Below, piece after piece: positions 24,456 to 32,278 of a stretch of 43,936 nt of DNA (positions are counted from its first letter, which is position 1; the number at the start of each line of letters is the position of its first letter). The stretch lies in the NCBI GenBank assembly GCA_001766905.1, contig MEKI01000071.1:13784-57719 (forward strand), read 5' to 3'. Source of the DNA: Acidobacteria bacterium RBG_13_68_16. Its GTDB lineage: Bacteria > Acidobacteriota > Thermoanaerobaculia > Thermoanaerobaculales > Thermoanaerobaculaceae. The notes below the pieces were generated by a model, which made no database searches, was not told the DNA's origin, and saw only the letters and a list, made by a program, of their open reading frames with translations. Both the position numbers and the translations under genes were made by a program.

Positions 24456-26480
24456 CTAGAACCCACCTCGGCGCGAGACGGGCGGCATTCGGCCGTCGAT
24501 CTGACGCCAGACCGCCAGCGCGCCTGTCGCGCCGTAGAGTCCGGTTTCACGGTTGGCGTCCGTGCCGACCCACACCACGGTCACCATCCCTGGCCGCAGT
24601 GCCACGAACCAGGAGTCGCGCCGCTCATCCGTCGTGCCGGTCTTGGCCGCGAGGGGCCCCGAGACGTCCCCTGCCAGGGCGGCCGCGGTCCCAAGGCGCG
24701 GCACATCCTCCAGGATCGCGCGCACGTTTGCGGCCACCGATGGGTGGAAGACCGGCTCGGGTGGGCTCACCGTGCCGCCCTGCAGCCTGACGGTCGGCCG
24801 CCGGCCTCGCGCGAGAAAGACGGCGTAGGCCCGTGCGACCTCGAGCGGCGAGGCCTCGAGTGCCCCCAACAGCAACGCGGGCCCCTGGCTGCTCACGGAA
24901 AACCCCGCGTGACGCAGCGTCTCGGCCACGGTGGGAACCGATACGTCAAGGCCGAGCCGCACCATGGGCACGTTGAGTGAGAGCATCAGCGCGTCGTGTA
25001 CCGTTACCCAACCGCGAAAGCGGCCGTCGCTGTTCGCCGGGCGCCAGAGCTGCCGGCCCACCGTCAGCTCGAGCGGCTCGTCGGGCAGCATCGAAGTTTC
25101 CGACCATCCGGCCTGGAGGGCCGCTCCGACGACGAACGGTTTCACCAGGCTACCGATCTGGCGCCGTGCCGCCGCTGCCCTGTTGAACTCGCCGGGGAGG
25201 CCGAGACGGCTACCCTGCATCGCCAGTAGCCTCCCGTCGGGGGCGAGCACCACCACCGCCGCCTGCAGCGGGTCGCCGCTCCGTGCGAGTTCCCGCAGGT
25301 GGGGGTACCTGCCCTCGAGTTCATGCAGCCCGGCCCGACACCCCTCCCGAACCGCCTGTTGCAGCCCGACGTCGAGCGTGCTCGCGACCTCGCCGGTGCT
25401 GCCTGTGTTCGCCAGCAGGTACTCCACAAAGTGCACCGCAAAGGGCGCCCGCACGCGGTGTGGCTCGCTGGGCAGCGCTGCAGGCGCCAGGGCCCGGGCC
25501 TGCGCCGCGTCCAGGTGTCCCTCGTGCACCATCGCGGCAAGCACTGCGTTGCGCCGGGAACGCGCCGCCTCCGGGTGGGCCAGCGGATCGAACCGGTTCG
25601 GGGCTGCAACCAGGCCCGCCAGGAGCGCCGCCTCATCGACGCTCAGCTCTGAGGCTCGTTTGCCGAAGTAGAAGTGGGAAGCCGCCTCGACCCCCTGGAT
25701 CTGCCAGCCGCCGTCCTGGCCGAGGTAGACACGGTTGAGGTAGGCCTCGAGGATAGCGCGCTTGCTGAATCGGTACTCGAGGAGTGTGGCCAACCAGGCC
25801 TCGGTCACCTTGCGAGGCACGGTCCGGGAGGGCTTGAGCAGCAGAATCTTGGCCAGCTGCTGCGTGATCGTGCTGCCGCCCTGGCGTACGCCCCGGGCCA
25901 GCAGGTCACGGACGGCCGCGCGAACCAAACCCCGGAACGACAGACCGGAGTGCGAGAGGAACGTGCGGTCCTCGACGTCCACCACCGCGGTCAGGAGCAC
26001 GGGCGCCATCCCTCCCAGAGGGATTGGCCACCGCACCACGTCACCCCCTGCCGTCCCGAGGACCGTGGGCCGCATCGAAAGGCGGGCGAGAGGCGCGCCT
26101 TGCGCGTCCGCGAGCGCAAGCCCGGATGGCGTCGGCACGAGTGCCACGGCTCCGCCGGCTCCCTCGGCGACGCCGGCGCCTAGCCACACGGAGCTGCGGT
26201 CCACGGCGAACTCCCCGGGTCGCGGCCGCCCCCCCGCGGCCTCGGGCACGCCGCGGTCGACGATGGATGCTCGCAGGCCGGCAAGGTCCCACGGGTCTCC
26301 GGCCCGGAGCTCAAGCGGCGCGCTCAGCACGCGGCAGGTCGTACGTGGGGAAGGCCCCCTGAACGCCCGGTCCACCAGGGCGGTGCCGTACATGAGCAGC
26401 ATTGCCAGGCTGCCGAAGCCGATGCCGGCGAGAACGGCTGCCCAGCGGACGAGGACACGCACCCTGCGGGAGAGCACCAT
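24456..26480 (-). CDS. Class A penicillin-binding protein (GT51 + transpeptidase)
   Basis: A 674-aa bifunctional peptidoglycan synthase. A membrane anchor (residues about 11-33) is followed by a poorly conserved region to about 140. The GT51 domain has VVDVEDRTFLSHSG (catalytic E170), GGSTITQQLAKILLLKPSRT and KRAILEAYLNRVYLG (E245). The transpeptidase has the SxxK motif SLVK (444-447), SLN (501-503) and KTGTT (613-617), so all active-site motifs are intact. The general layout resembles PBP1b/PBP1c. The N-terminal 100 residues may be a UB2H-like domain, but I cannot confirm it. The ATG at 26480 is used rather than the GTG at 26489 because TAGAAT lies directly upstream. mtgA follows after 1 bp. 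Confidence 0.93.
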   Translation of the reverse strand: MVLSRRVRVLVRWAAVLAGIGFGSLAMLLMYGTALVDRAFRGPSPRTTCRVLSAPLELRAGDPWDLAGLRASIVDRGVPEAAGGRPRPGEFAVDRSSVWLGAGVAEGAGGAVALVPTPSGLALADAQGAPLARLSMRPTVLGTAGGDVVRWPIPLGGMAPVLLTAVVDVEDRTFLSHSGLSFRGLVRAAVRDLLARGVRQGGSTITQQLAKILLLKPSRTVPRKVTEAWLATLLEYRFSKRAILEAYLNRVYLGQDGGWQIQGVEAASHFYFGKRASELSVDEAALLAGLVAAPNRFDPLAHPEAARSRRNAVLAAMVHEGHLDAAQARALAPAALPSEPHRVRAPFAVHFVEYLLANTGSTGEVASTLDVGLQQAVREGCRAGLHELEGRYPHLRELARSGDPLQAAVVVLAPDGRLLAMQGSRLGLPGEFNRAAAARRQIGSLVKPFVVGAALQAGWSETSMLPDEPLELTVGRQLWRPANSDGRFRGWVTVHDALMLSLNVPMVRLGLDVSVPTVAETLRHAGFSVSSQGPALLLGALEASPLEVARAYAVFLARGRRPTVRLQGGTVSPPEPVFHPSVAANVRAILEDVPRLGTAAALAGDVSGPLAAKTGTTDERRDSWFVALRPGMVTVVWVGTDANRETGLYGATGALAVWRQIDGRMPPVSRRGGF

Positions 26481-26489
26481 TCCACCCAC

Positions 26490-26495
26490 ATTCTA
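26490..26495 (-). promoter_or_regulatory. -10 element of the PBP-mtgA operon
   Basis: TAGAAT on the minus strand ends 9 nt before the ATG at 26480. No -35 of TTG type is at the expected distance. It would make a message starting at or within a few bases of the ATG. Confidence 0.4.
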
Positions 26496-26574
26496 GGCCG
26501 GACCGGAGGGGACCGCGGCGGGGGCGAACCTTGTTGGGCGAATCCTCGTACTCTGCAGCAGAGGAGAAACCGGC

Positions 26575-26823
26575 ATGCTGACCCTCATGACCCTCGTAGT
26601 CGTCATCCTGGTGACGGGGTTCGCGGTGGCGCTACTGGTGCTGCTGCTCAAGCTCGTCCTGCTGCCGTTTAGGCTCGCATTCGGGCTTGTCAAGGTCGCG
26701 ATCGCGCTCGTCGTCGGCGTCGGACTGCTGCTGCTCGGCCTTCCCCTGCTCCTGGTTCTGGCGCTCCCGCTCCTGGTGCTGGGCGTGCTGGCGTGGGGAA
26801 TGGTGCGGCTGGTTCTGGCTTGA
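26575..26823 (+). CDS. Small hydrophobic membrane protein
   Basis: An 82-aa protein made almost entirely of Leu, Val, Ala and Gly, with two or three membrane segments separated by short basic turns (KLVLLPFRLAFGLVKVAIAL). No family is recognised. The case for a real gene is the ATG at 26575 with GAGGAG 8 nt upstream, and a stop 1 bp before the convergent gene's stop, leaving no wasted space. The opposite strand has no competing gene there. It is one of the few plus-strand genes right of the dif-like site. Function unknown; it may be a small membrane regulator or an envelope-stress peptide, which is only a guess. Confidence 0.65.
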   Translation: MLTLMTLVVVILVTGFAVALLVLLLKLVLLPFRLAFGLVKVAIALVVGVGLLLLGLPLLLVLALPLLVLGVLAWGMVRLVLA

Positions 26824-26824
26824 T

Positions 26825-28099
26825 CTACGGTCTGCCGTGCAGCGGGAACAGGCCAACCTCGGCGAGGAAACCGTCCGCCGTGAGAGCGAGCAACCGGTAG
26901 GCGCTCACGTCGTCGCACTCCTCGTCCACAAAGGCGTAACCGAACGAGGCCTCGCCGTCGTCGGCAACCGGCAGCATCGTGCGACCGAGGACCGTCCAGG
27001 ACCCGGGGGCACCGTTCTCAAGCGCCTCGACAACGAAGGCACGAAGCCCCTCGTGGCGCTGAGTCTCCCAGGAGAGGGTGACCGTCCGGTCCCCGGCCAG
27101 GAAGTCCCACCGCTTGATCTGCACTGGGTAGTCGACGAGGGGGCGGACGGCCAACGACAGGTAGGCGTCGGGCTCGAGGCCAACCGCGACCACGCCGGCC
27201 CACGCCACGCCCTCGAGAGGGACCGTCACCTCGGCGTCCGGTTTGAGGCCGACCAGGTCGAACCCGCCGGTGAGCGCGTAACGCACCGCCACCCAGGCCT
27301 CCACGCGATCGCTCTTGACGGGGAACACGGCGACTGCGTTCGCGTCGCCTTGAAGCGCTACGACACGCAGGCCTGCGCCGACAAACCGGACGTCCGGAGC
27401 GTGCTGCGTGACTGACGGCGCTGACTCCGGCACCGGAGGCCGGTGAAAGCCGAGGGCCTGAGGATCGAGGAGACCGGCGACCGCGACCTCGCCCGTGACC
27501 CGCAACGGGCTCTCGACACCGGCCGCGGCGAGCGCCTCGATGGCCGACTCGGGAAGACTCCCATGGGCGGCGCGCCGCATGGCAACGTCCCCGCCGGCGC
27601 GCCAGAGCGCCTCAGGTAGTGCGGTTGTCACGATGTCCCCGCGGCCCAAACGGCCCAGCCAGGCGCGCTCCCAGCGAAGCCGATGTGCGGAGCTCGGGGG
27701 ACTCAGGTGCGCTGCGACGGACTGCGCGAGGATCCGTGCGGTCGAGGGGTCGGTGCTGCGCCTGAGCTGCCGCTCGACGATCGTCGAGGCCAGGACGAAT
27801 GCGCTGTCCTCACTGGGTTCGCCCGCACCCAGGACCACGTCGGCGACCGACGCGGTCGCATCGAAGGGGTTGCCCTGGATCCTCACCCGAACCGATTCGG
27901 CATCCCATCCGCGCTGGCTGAGCATTCTCACGACCTCGGCGCACGCGGCATAAGTGGCCTGGGCTCCGGGCGAGCGCTCCACCTCGAACGTGACATCCCG
28001 CACCCGCTCGCTCATCAGGGCTGCACTCAGCCGTGACGGAACGGCAGCGACGGCAAGCACGCCGAATACGACCGCGGCGCGGGCGCATGCGGCCCTCAT
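26825..28099 (-). CDS. Secreted protein of unknown function
   Basis: A 424-aa protein with an N-terminal signal peptide (RAACARAAVVFGVLAVAAVPSRLSAA). I do not recognise the family. The N-terminal third reads TFEVERSPGAQATYAACAEVVRML, and mid-sequence has a helical Ala/Leu-rich part. The last 200 residues look beta-rich: VAVRYALTGGFDLVGLKPD, VVAVGLEPDAYLSLAVRPL, TVTLSWETQRHEGLRAFVVEAL. That last stretch resembles the fibronectin-like segments seen at the ends of secreted proteins. The ATG at 28099 is firmly placed by a promoter whose -10 ends 6 nt before it. It lies 31 bp downstream of the PP2C gene and may be co-transcribed too. Confidence 0.75.
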   Translation of the reverse strand: MRAACARAAVVFGVLAVAAVPSRLSAALMSERVRDVTFEVERSPGAQATYAACAEVVRMLSQRGWDAESVRVRIQGNPFDATASVADVVLGAGEPSEDSAFVLASTIVERQLRRSTDPSTARILAQSVAAHLSPPSSAHRLRWERAWLGRLGRGDIVTTALPEALWRAGGDVAMRRAAHGSLPESAIEALAAAGVESPLRVTGEVAVAGLLDPQALGFHRPPVPESAPSVTQHAPDVRFVGAGLRVVALQGDANAVAVFPVKSDRVEAWVAVRYALTGGFDLVGLKPDAEVTVPLEGVAWAGVVAVGLEPDAYLSLAVRPLVDYPVQIKRWDFLAGDRTVTLSWETQRHEGLRAFVVEALENGAPGSWTVLGRTMLPVADDGEASFGYAFVDEECDDVSAYRLLALTADGFLAEVGLFPLHGRP

Positions 28100-28105
28100 G
28101 TCGTC

Positions 28106-28134
28106 ACCATACTTCTCGAGGGGGTGTGCGTCAA
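28106..28134 (-). promoter_or_regulatory. Leaderless promoter of the secreted protein gene
   Basis: Minus strand: TTGACG (28129-28134), 17-bp spacer, TATGGT (28106-28111), then 6 nt (GACGAC) to the ATG at 28099. The start site expected 6-7 nt after the -10 coincides with the ATG. It overlaps the last codons of the PP2C gene. It is the clearest leaderless promoter in the window. Confidence 0.7.
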
Positions 28135-28898
28135 GTTCGTGCACGGGCGAGAATGACGGTAATGTTATCCACGCCACCTTTTCGGTTGGCCTCCCGCACC
28201 ATCTCCCGCGCGATCTCTTTCAGATCCGTGAAGTGACCGAGGATCGCGTTGATCTCCTGGTCGGAGAGCATGCTGTTGAGGCCGTCGGAACAAAGCAGCA
28301 GGAGGTCGTCGCCCTCGAGCGTGCGCTCGGCAATGTCCACGGTGGGCTCCTGTGTACCCCCGAGCGCGCGCGTGACGACGTTCTTCAACGGGTGGTTGCG
28401 GGCCGCCTCCTCGCTCAGAAGGCCAGCCACCACCTGCTCGTGCACCCAGGAGTGGTCGGACGTGAGCAGTTCGGTGCTGTGTTCGCGGTGGAGGTACGCG
28501 CGGCTGTCGCCGACGTGGGCGACCGTGAGTTGTGCTCCGTCGCGATTGAGCAGGGCCGCCACGATGGTCGCGCCCATGCCCCTGAGTCCGGGGTCGACGT
28601 CAACGGCGCCGGTGACTCTGCGGTGAGCCGAGAGGATCGCGCGCACCAGCCGGTTCGCGTTCACGGTAAGGCGGGGGTCCCAGTCCTCGGGCCACGTGGC
28701 GTCCTCGTGGTCCTCGGTGGCCGCCACCACTCGCTGCACCTCTTGAACCGCTAAGTCTGCCGCCACCTCGCCGGCGGCGTGGCCCCCCATGCCGTCGGCC
28801 ACCACGTACAGAGTCAGATCATCGCGGATGAGGAACTGGTCCTCGTTGTGGTGGCGGCGCATGCCGCGGTCCGTCACCCCGAGCGAGTCAAAAACCAC
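28131..28898 (-). CDS. PP2C-family serine/threonine protein phosphatase
   Basis: A 255-aa PPM/PP2C metal-dependent phosphatase with no extra domains, like Stp/PrpC. Metal-binding motifs: RRHHNEDQFLI (D20), VVADGMGGHAAGEVAADLA (D35), GMGATIVAALL, VAHVGDSRAYLHRE, LTSDHSWVHEQV, LLLLCSDGLNSMLSD, and the final DNITVILAR. It would reverse Ser/Thr phosphorylation by Hanks-type kinases; no such kinase gene is in the window. The GTG start at 28898 has GGGGAGG 9 nt upstream. It is 26 bp downstream of the J-domain/TPR gene and 31 bp upstream of the secreted-protein gene, so these three are probably one unit. Confidence 0.94.
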   Translation of the reverse strand: MVFDSLGVTDRGMRRHHNEDQFLIRDDLTLYVVADGMGGHAAGEVAADLAVQEVQRVVAATEDHEDATWPEDWDPRLTVNANRLVRAILSAHRRVTGAVDVDPGLRGMGATIVAALLNRDGAQLTVAHVGDSRAYLHREHSTELLTSDHSWVHEQVVAGLLSEEAARNHPLKNVVTRALGGTQEPTVDIAERTLEGDDLLLLCSDGLNSMLSDQEINAILGHFTDLKEIAREMVREANRKGGVDNITVILARART

Positions 28899-28924
28899 GG
28901 CCCGACACCTCCCCGGGAGCCATG

Positions 28925-29557
28925 CTAGACGGAACCTCCGCCACCGGTCCCAGTGGCAAGCTGCTGCAACCAGGCCTCGATCGTCGGGTCCCCGGGCGCA
29001 AGCTGAGCCGCCTGCTGAGCGAAGCGCGTCGCCCTCGCGAACATCCTGGCGCGTGCAAAGGCCTTCGAGGCATCGAGCAAGATCTTCACGTCGTTCGGCT
29101 CAAGGCGGACCGCTTGGTCAAGGTGCCGCAGCCCCTCCTCCAAGCCACCGACCTGCCTGGAGAGAAAAACACCGTAAAGGTGATGGGCCTTGGCGCTCTC
29201 CGAGTCATGGGCAACGGCCTGGGCAAAGTACTCGTTGGCCTCGGCGGCCTGCCCTGTTTTTACCAGGCCCATCGCCTTGCCGAGGAGGGCGCGCGCGACA
29301 TCACGCGGGTTGGAGAGCTGCTGTGAACCCTTGCTGGACAGGGTCTGGTCGTAGCGGGCGCGCTGGGTCGAATCGTTGAGGACGTTGTACGCCTCTGTGA
29401 TCGCCTGGAAGTCTTTCTCGGCCTGGGCACGGGCGGGTCCCCTGAAGCGATCCGGGTGTCGTTCCCTGGCGAGCCGGCGGAAAGCGGCCTTGATCTGGTC
29501 CTGGGAGGCGAGAGGCTCAACCCCGAGGATCTCGTAGAAGCCCCGCCGGTCAGTCAT
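28925..29557 (-). CDS. J-domain protein with TPR repeats
   Basis: A 210-aa protein. The N-terminal J domain (residues about 6-70) contains FYEILGVEPLASQDQIKAAF and the essential HPD tripeptide (34-36), so it can stimulate a DnaK-type chaperone. The C-terminal 110 residues form TPR-like helices (GLVKTGQAAEANEYFAQAVA, SAKAHHLYGVFLSRQ, GLRHLDQAVRLEPND, ARMFARATRFAQQAAQLAPGD). There is no Gly/Phe region, zinc domain or client-binding C-terminal domain of true DnaJ, so it is a specialised co-chaperone. The ATG at 29557 follows AAGGTGG and is preferred to the GTG two codons upstream. The client is unknown; its neighbours (PP2C, helical-repeat proteins, RodZ-like) suggest an envelope or signalling assembly. 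Confidence 0.9.
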   Translation of the reverse strand: MTDRRGFYEILGVEPLASQDQIKAAFRRLARERHPDRFRGPARAQAEKDFQAITEAYNVLNDSTQRARYDQTLSSKGSQQLSNPRDVARALLGKAMGLVKTGQAAEANEYFAQAVAHDSESAKAHHLYGVFLSRQVGGLEEGLRHLDQAVRLEPNDVKILLDASKAFARARMFARATRFAQQAAQLAPGDPTIEAWLQQLATGTGGGGSV

Positions 29558-29599
29558 ACCCACCTTTCCATGCCGCGGCCCCGGTCGAGAGGCCCCGAG

Positions 29600-30682
29600 C
29601 TAGCGTCTGTGTTCCGCCAAGTCCTTGGCCACCCTGCGGACGGTCTCCGAAACCCCTCGGTCGTGGCTCATCAGCAGCAGATCCCTTTGCGACAATCGCC
29701 GAACTAATTGTAGCGCAATACCCGCGGGTGTCTTCGGGTTGAAAACCAGGTTGCGAAGCACGCCGTAGCGCCTCAGCCATCGGGGCCGGGCGGCGATGAT
29801 CCGGAGCGCCTCCTCGTTCGTCGCTCGCATGCCCGAGATTCGTTCGACGTCCACCTCGTTCAGCTTCGGGCTGAGCAAAACTGCGCGCACCACCAGTGGG
29901 CTGCGGTCCCGCACCAGTAGCAGACGTTCCTCTCGCGTGCCCCGGAGTGCCTGCAGCACACGCTGGGCCGTGTTCATCTGCGAGATGCGCGCACCCGCGT
30001 CGCGGAGCTCCTCGGGCGCGCCGGGCTCGACCTCGAATACCACCCTCTCGATCTCGATCTCGCCCCCCGGGAGCCGCATGCCGATGGCCCTGAGCTCGGC
30101 CAGCGCCTGCTCGATCGATGGTGTCTCGGGAATCTCAGAAGGCAACCCCTCGGCGGAAGCCCAGACGATCGCCTTCTGCAGGAACTCCTCCTCGAATTCG
30201 CGGACGCGGCGCAGGACCTCCTGCGTGACCTGCGGGTTGGCCCGCAGGTCTTCGAGCAGCTCGAGACAACCGAGTACCCGCACCTGGTTCGTGATCAGCA
30301 CGTCCTGGGTTACCGGGGGGGCGAGCCGCGCCAGCCATCGCAGCGTCTCGTTTGCGCTCTTCGGGTGACGGACGATCGCCTGCCACAGGGCCTCGTCCTG
30401 TCGGCAGCGCGCGAGGAGATCGATCTCCACCGCGTCCGCATCCTCGAGCTGAAGCACCGCCATGAAGGTTTCGGTGTTGAAGGAGGCAAGGGTCTCGTGC
30501 GCGGCCCCGGCCACCTCTTGGTCGCCGTCCGCCGCAAGGATGAGGTTCACACGGATCAGCTCCTCGCGGCTGACCGGGAGCAGGCCTTGAGCCGCAAAGA
30601 GCCTGAGTGCTCGCGGTGCCATTCCCTGGCGGACCTTGGCCAGCAACTCGGCGATGGTTGAGATTCCGCCCGATGCCGACAT
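29600..30682 (-). CDS. HEAT-like helical-repeat protein, paralogue A
   Basis: A 360-aa soluble, probably all-helical protein of unknown function. It lacks a signal peptide or membrane segment. The sequence repeats short helical units such as LIRVNLILAADGDQEVAGAA, AIVRHPKSANETLRWLARL and VVRAVLLSPKLNEVDVERIS, resembling HEAT or leucine-rich-variant repeats. The last 120 residues align by eye with the protein at 31482-32222: AVLLSPKLNE...ALRIIAARPRWLRRYGVLRN against ALLSNPQFTE...VLVLLRHPVWGRRPEVLRA. The two genes flank the RodZ-like gene. Its ATG at 30682 overlaps the RodZ-like stop (ATGA), so the two proteins are made together, suggesting a shared complex. The J-domain/TPR gene follows after 42 bp. 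Confidence 0.8.
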   Translation of the reverse strand: MSASGGISTIAELLAKVRQGMAPRALRLFAAQGLLPVSREELIRVNLILAADGDQEVAGAAHETLASFNTETFMAVLQLEDADAVEIDLLARCRQDEALWQAIVRHPKSANETLRWLARLAPPVTQDVLITNQVRVLGCLELLEDLRANPQVTQEVLRRVREFEEEFLQKAIVWASAEGLPSEIPETPSIEQALAELRAIGMRLPGGEIEIERVVFEVEPGAPEELRDAGARISQMNTAQRVLQALRGTREERLLLVRDRSPLVVRAVLLSPKLNEVDVERISGMRATNEEALRIIAARPRWLRRYGVLRNLVFNPKTPAGIALQLVRRLSQRDLLLMSHDRGVSETVRRVAKDLAEHRR

Positions 30683-31449
30683 CAGCGTTCGGCCCCGGGC
30701 TTCGGGGCGCCCCCTATGTGGAAACGAACCACGGCTCCGGGAGCACCGGCCGGGCGACGAACCTCGCCCATGTACTCCACGGTCGCGGCGCCGGCATCGC
30801 CGAGCAGCAGCTCAATCCCCTTCCCGCCGGCGCCGACTTCCCACGTCGAACCCGCCTCGAGCAACCGGGTCATGGGTTTCTCGCCCGCGATCCGGATCTC
30901 GACCCAGCATGGTGCTTCGCCCGTGCGGATGGTGAGCACGCCGGGCTCGGGCAGGGGCGTGGCAGGAGGCTGTGTTGGGGCCGGGGTCGGTTCCGAGGGG
31001 GGCACAGCCGCCACCGCCGGGGGCGTGGGCGTGAGCACCGCCGCCGGCCCGTCGTGCGGTTTCTTCTCCATGAGCAGGACGCTGGCGACGCCGATCGCTA
31101 CGAGGCCGAGCCCCACCACCCAGGGGCCGACACGCCTCTTCCTGATCGGGACCGGAGGTTGCGCCGGCACCAAGTGCCTTGACTCCTCGTAACTCTGCCA
31201 AGCCGACTCGAACGCGGGCAGCCACTCGTCCGGCACCCGTCCCAAGAGTTCGAGGTACTGCCGGAGGAACATTCGGGCGAAGACCCGGTTTGGGAGCCTC
31301 GCAAAGTTCCCTGCCTCGAGGGCGGAGAGAGTCCGCAGCTGGATTTTGGTGTGTTCCGCGATGCTCTCCAGGGCGACGCCTGCGGCCGACCGAGCTTTCC
31401 TCAGCGCCTCACCGAACTCTTGCGGTGTGCTCTTCGCGGACGGGCCCAT
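30682..31449 (-). CDS. RodZ-like HTH membrane protein
   Basis: A 255-aa protein with RodZ layout. An N-terminal HTH_25 domain (EFGEALRKARSAAGVALESI, then LSALEAGNFARLPNRVFARM; residues about 11-70) is followed by a basic stretch KRR and one membrane segment (VGPWVVGLGLVAIGVASVLL, about 107-126). A long Pro/Thr/Ala linker leads to a beta-rich C-terminal domain of DUF4115 type (LTIRTGEAPCWVEIRIAG). In E. coli RodZ ties MreB to the wall-elongation machinery; no mreB is in the window. The ATG at 31449 is supported by a promoter at 31458-31485 and replaces a TTG frame start. The stop overlaps the downstream helical-repeat gene (ATGA). Confidence 0.85.
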   Translation of the reverse strand: MGPSAKSTPQEFGEALRKARSAAGVALESIAEHTKIQLRTLSALEAGNFARLPNRVFARMFLRQYLELLGRVPDEWLPAFESAWQSYEESRHLVPAQPPVPIRKRRVGPWVVGLGLVAIGVASVLLMEKKPHDGPAAVLTPTPPAVAAVPPSEPTPAPTQPPATPLPEPGVLTIRTGEAPCWVEIRIAGEKPMTRLLEAGSTWEVGAGGKGIELLLGDAGAATVEYMGEVRRPAGAPGAVVRFHIGGAPKPGAER

Positions 31450-31457
31450 CTGATTGC

Positions 31458-31485
31458 AGTTTAAGGATTGCGAGGCGGAGTTCAA
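31458..31485 (-). promoter_or_regulatory. Leaderless promoter of the RodZ-like gene
   Basis: Minus strand: TTGAAC (31480-31485), 16-bp spacer, TAAACT (31458-31463), then 8 nt to the ATG. It overlaps the stop codon of the upstream helical-repeat gene. Confidence 0.5.
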
Positions 31486-32222
31486 GAGGGGGCGGAGTCC
31501 CCTTGCGCGCCCGCCTCCAATCGACGCTGCTGAAGCAGCCGGTTGGCGGCGTCTCGCAACTGGCCATCCACCTCAGCCGAATCTGCGAGACCCGCGATCT
31601 CCGGCTCGGGGAGGAGCGCAAGCAGGCCGAGTGCCACACCCAGTGGGACGCTCCTGCTGCGGACCGCCGCCCGCAACACCTCGGGTCGCCTCCCCCACAC
31701 GGGATGGCGCAGCAACACGAGCACGCAACCCGGTTTACGGTTCGTGTTCAGGAGTCGCAGCGCCTCGGTTTCCGTGAACTGCGGGTTGGAAAGCAGCGCC
31801 TCGACGCACAGCGGCTGCTCGTCGGTGAGCAGGATCCCGATGAGACCCCTGGTCGCCTGTCTGGCCAGCGCTGTGCGCTCGCCCAAAGTGAGGTTTACGA
31901 TGCGCTCGACGAGCTTACGCTCGGCCTGCTTCCGTATTGCCGGCGGTGTGCGAGGGTCGCGTCCCACCTCCAAGAGGTCGTGCCACCCGAGCCTCGGAAG
32001 CGCATCCCAGGCGAAGGCACGCGGGCACCGGGGATGCCTGACGACCAGCTGAAGGATCCGGTGCGAGGACACAACCCACCTGCATTTCGCGAGCCGTTCT
32101 ACCAGGACACCCGGGCAGCTGCCCTGGCGCAGCAGGCGCGTCAGCTCCCCTTCCCCCGGTTCCTCTCCGGCGTCGAGAAGCACCAGCACCGCCTCAACAT
32201 CAGGATCCCGCTGCCCTGTCAC
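31482..32222 (-). CDS. HEAT-like helical-repeat protein, paralogue B
   Basis: A 246-aa soluble helical protein of unknown function, related by eye to the protein at 29600-30682. Features: VVSSHRILQLVVRHPRCPRA, RDPRTPPAIRKQAERKLVER, TLGERTALARQATRGLIGIL, then the shared ALLSNPQFTETEALRLLNTN and LVLLRHPVWGRRPEVLRAAV. It has repeated 'P-x-x-P, helix, NP, helix' units of about 35 residues, as in HEAT-type solenoids used for protein binding. The GTG start at 32222 has TAACAT ending 6 nt before it. The RodZ-like gene begins 32 bp after its stop. It is co-directional with, and probably partly co-transcribed with, the RodZ-like gene and paralogue A. Confidence 0.75.
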   Translation of the reverse strand: MTGQRDPDVEAVLVLLDAGEEPGEGELTRLLRQGSCPGVLVERLAKCRWVVSSHRILQLVVRHPRCPRAFAWDALPRLGWHDLLEVGRDPRTPPAIRKQAERKLVERIVNLTLGERTALARQATRGLIGILLTDEQPLCVEALLSNPQFTETEALRLLNTNRKPGCVLVLLRHPVWGRRPEVLRAAVRSRSVPLGVALGLLALLPEPEIAGLADSAEVDGQLRDAANRLLQQRRLEAGAQGDSAPS

Positions 32223-32228
32223 GAAACC

Positions 32229-32234
32229 ATGTTA
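32229..32234 (-). promoter_or_regulatory. -10 element of helical-repeat gene B
   Basis: TAACAT on the minus strand ends 6 nt before the GTG at 32222. The -35 is not recognisable. It fits the leaderless pattern of neighbouring genes. Confidence 0.35.
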
Positions 32235-32278
32235 ACGCAGGCGGTTCTGTTGCCCCTCGCACTCGCGAGCACGGCTTC

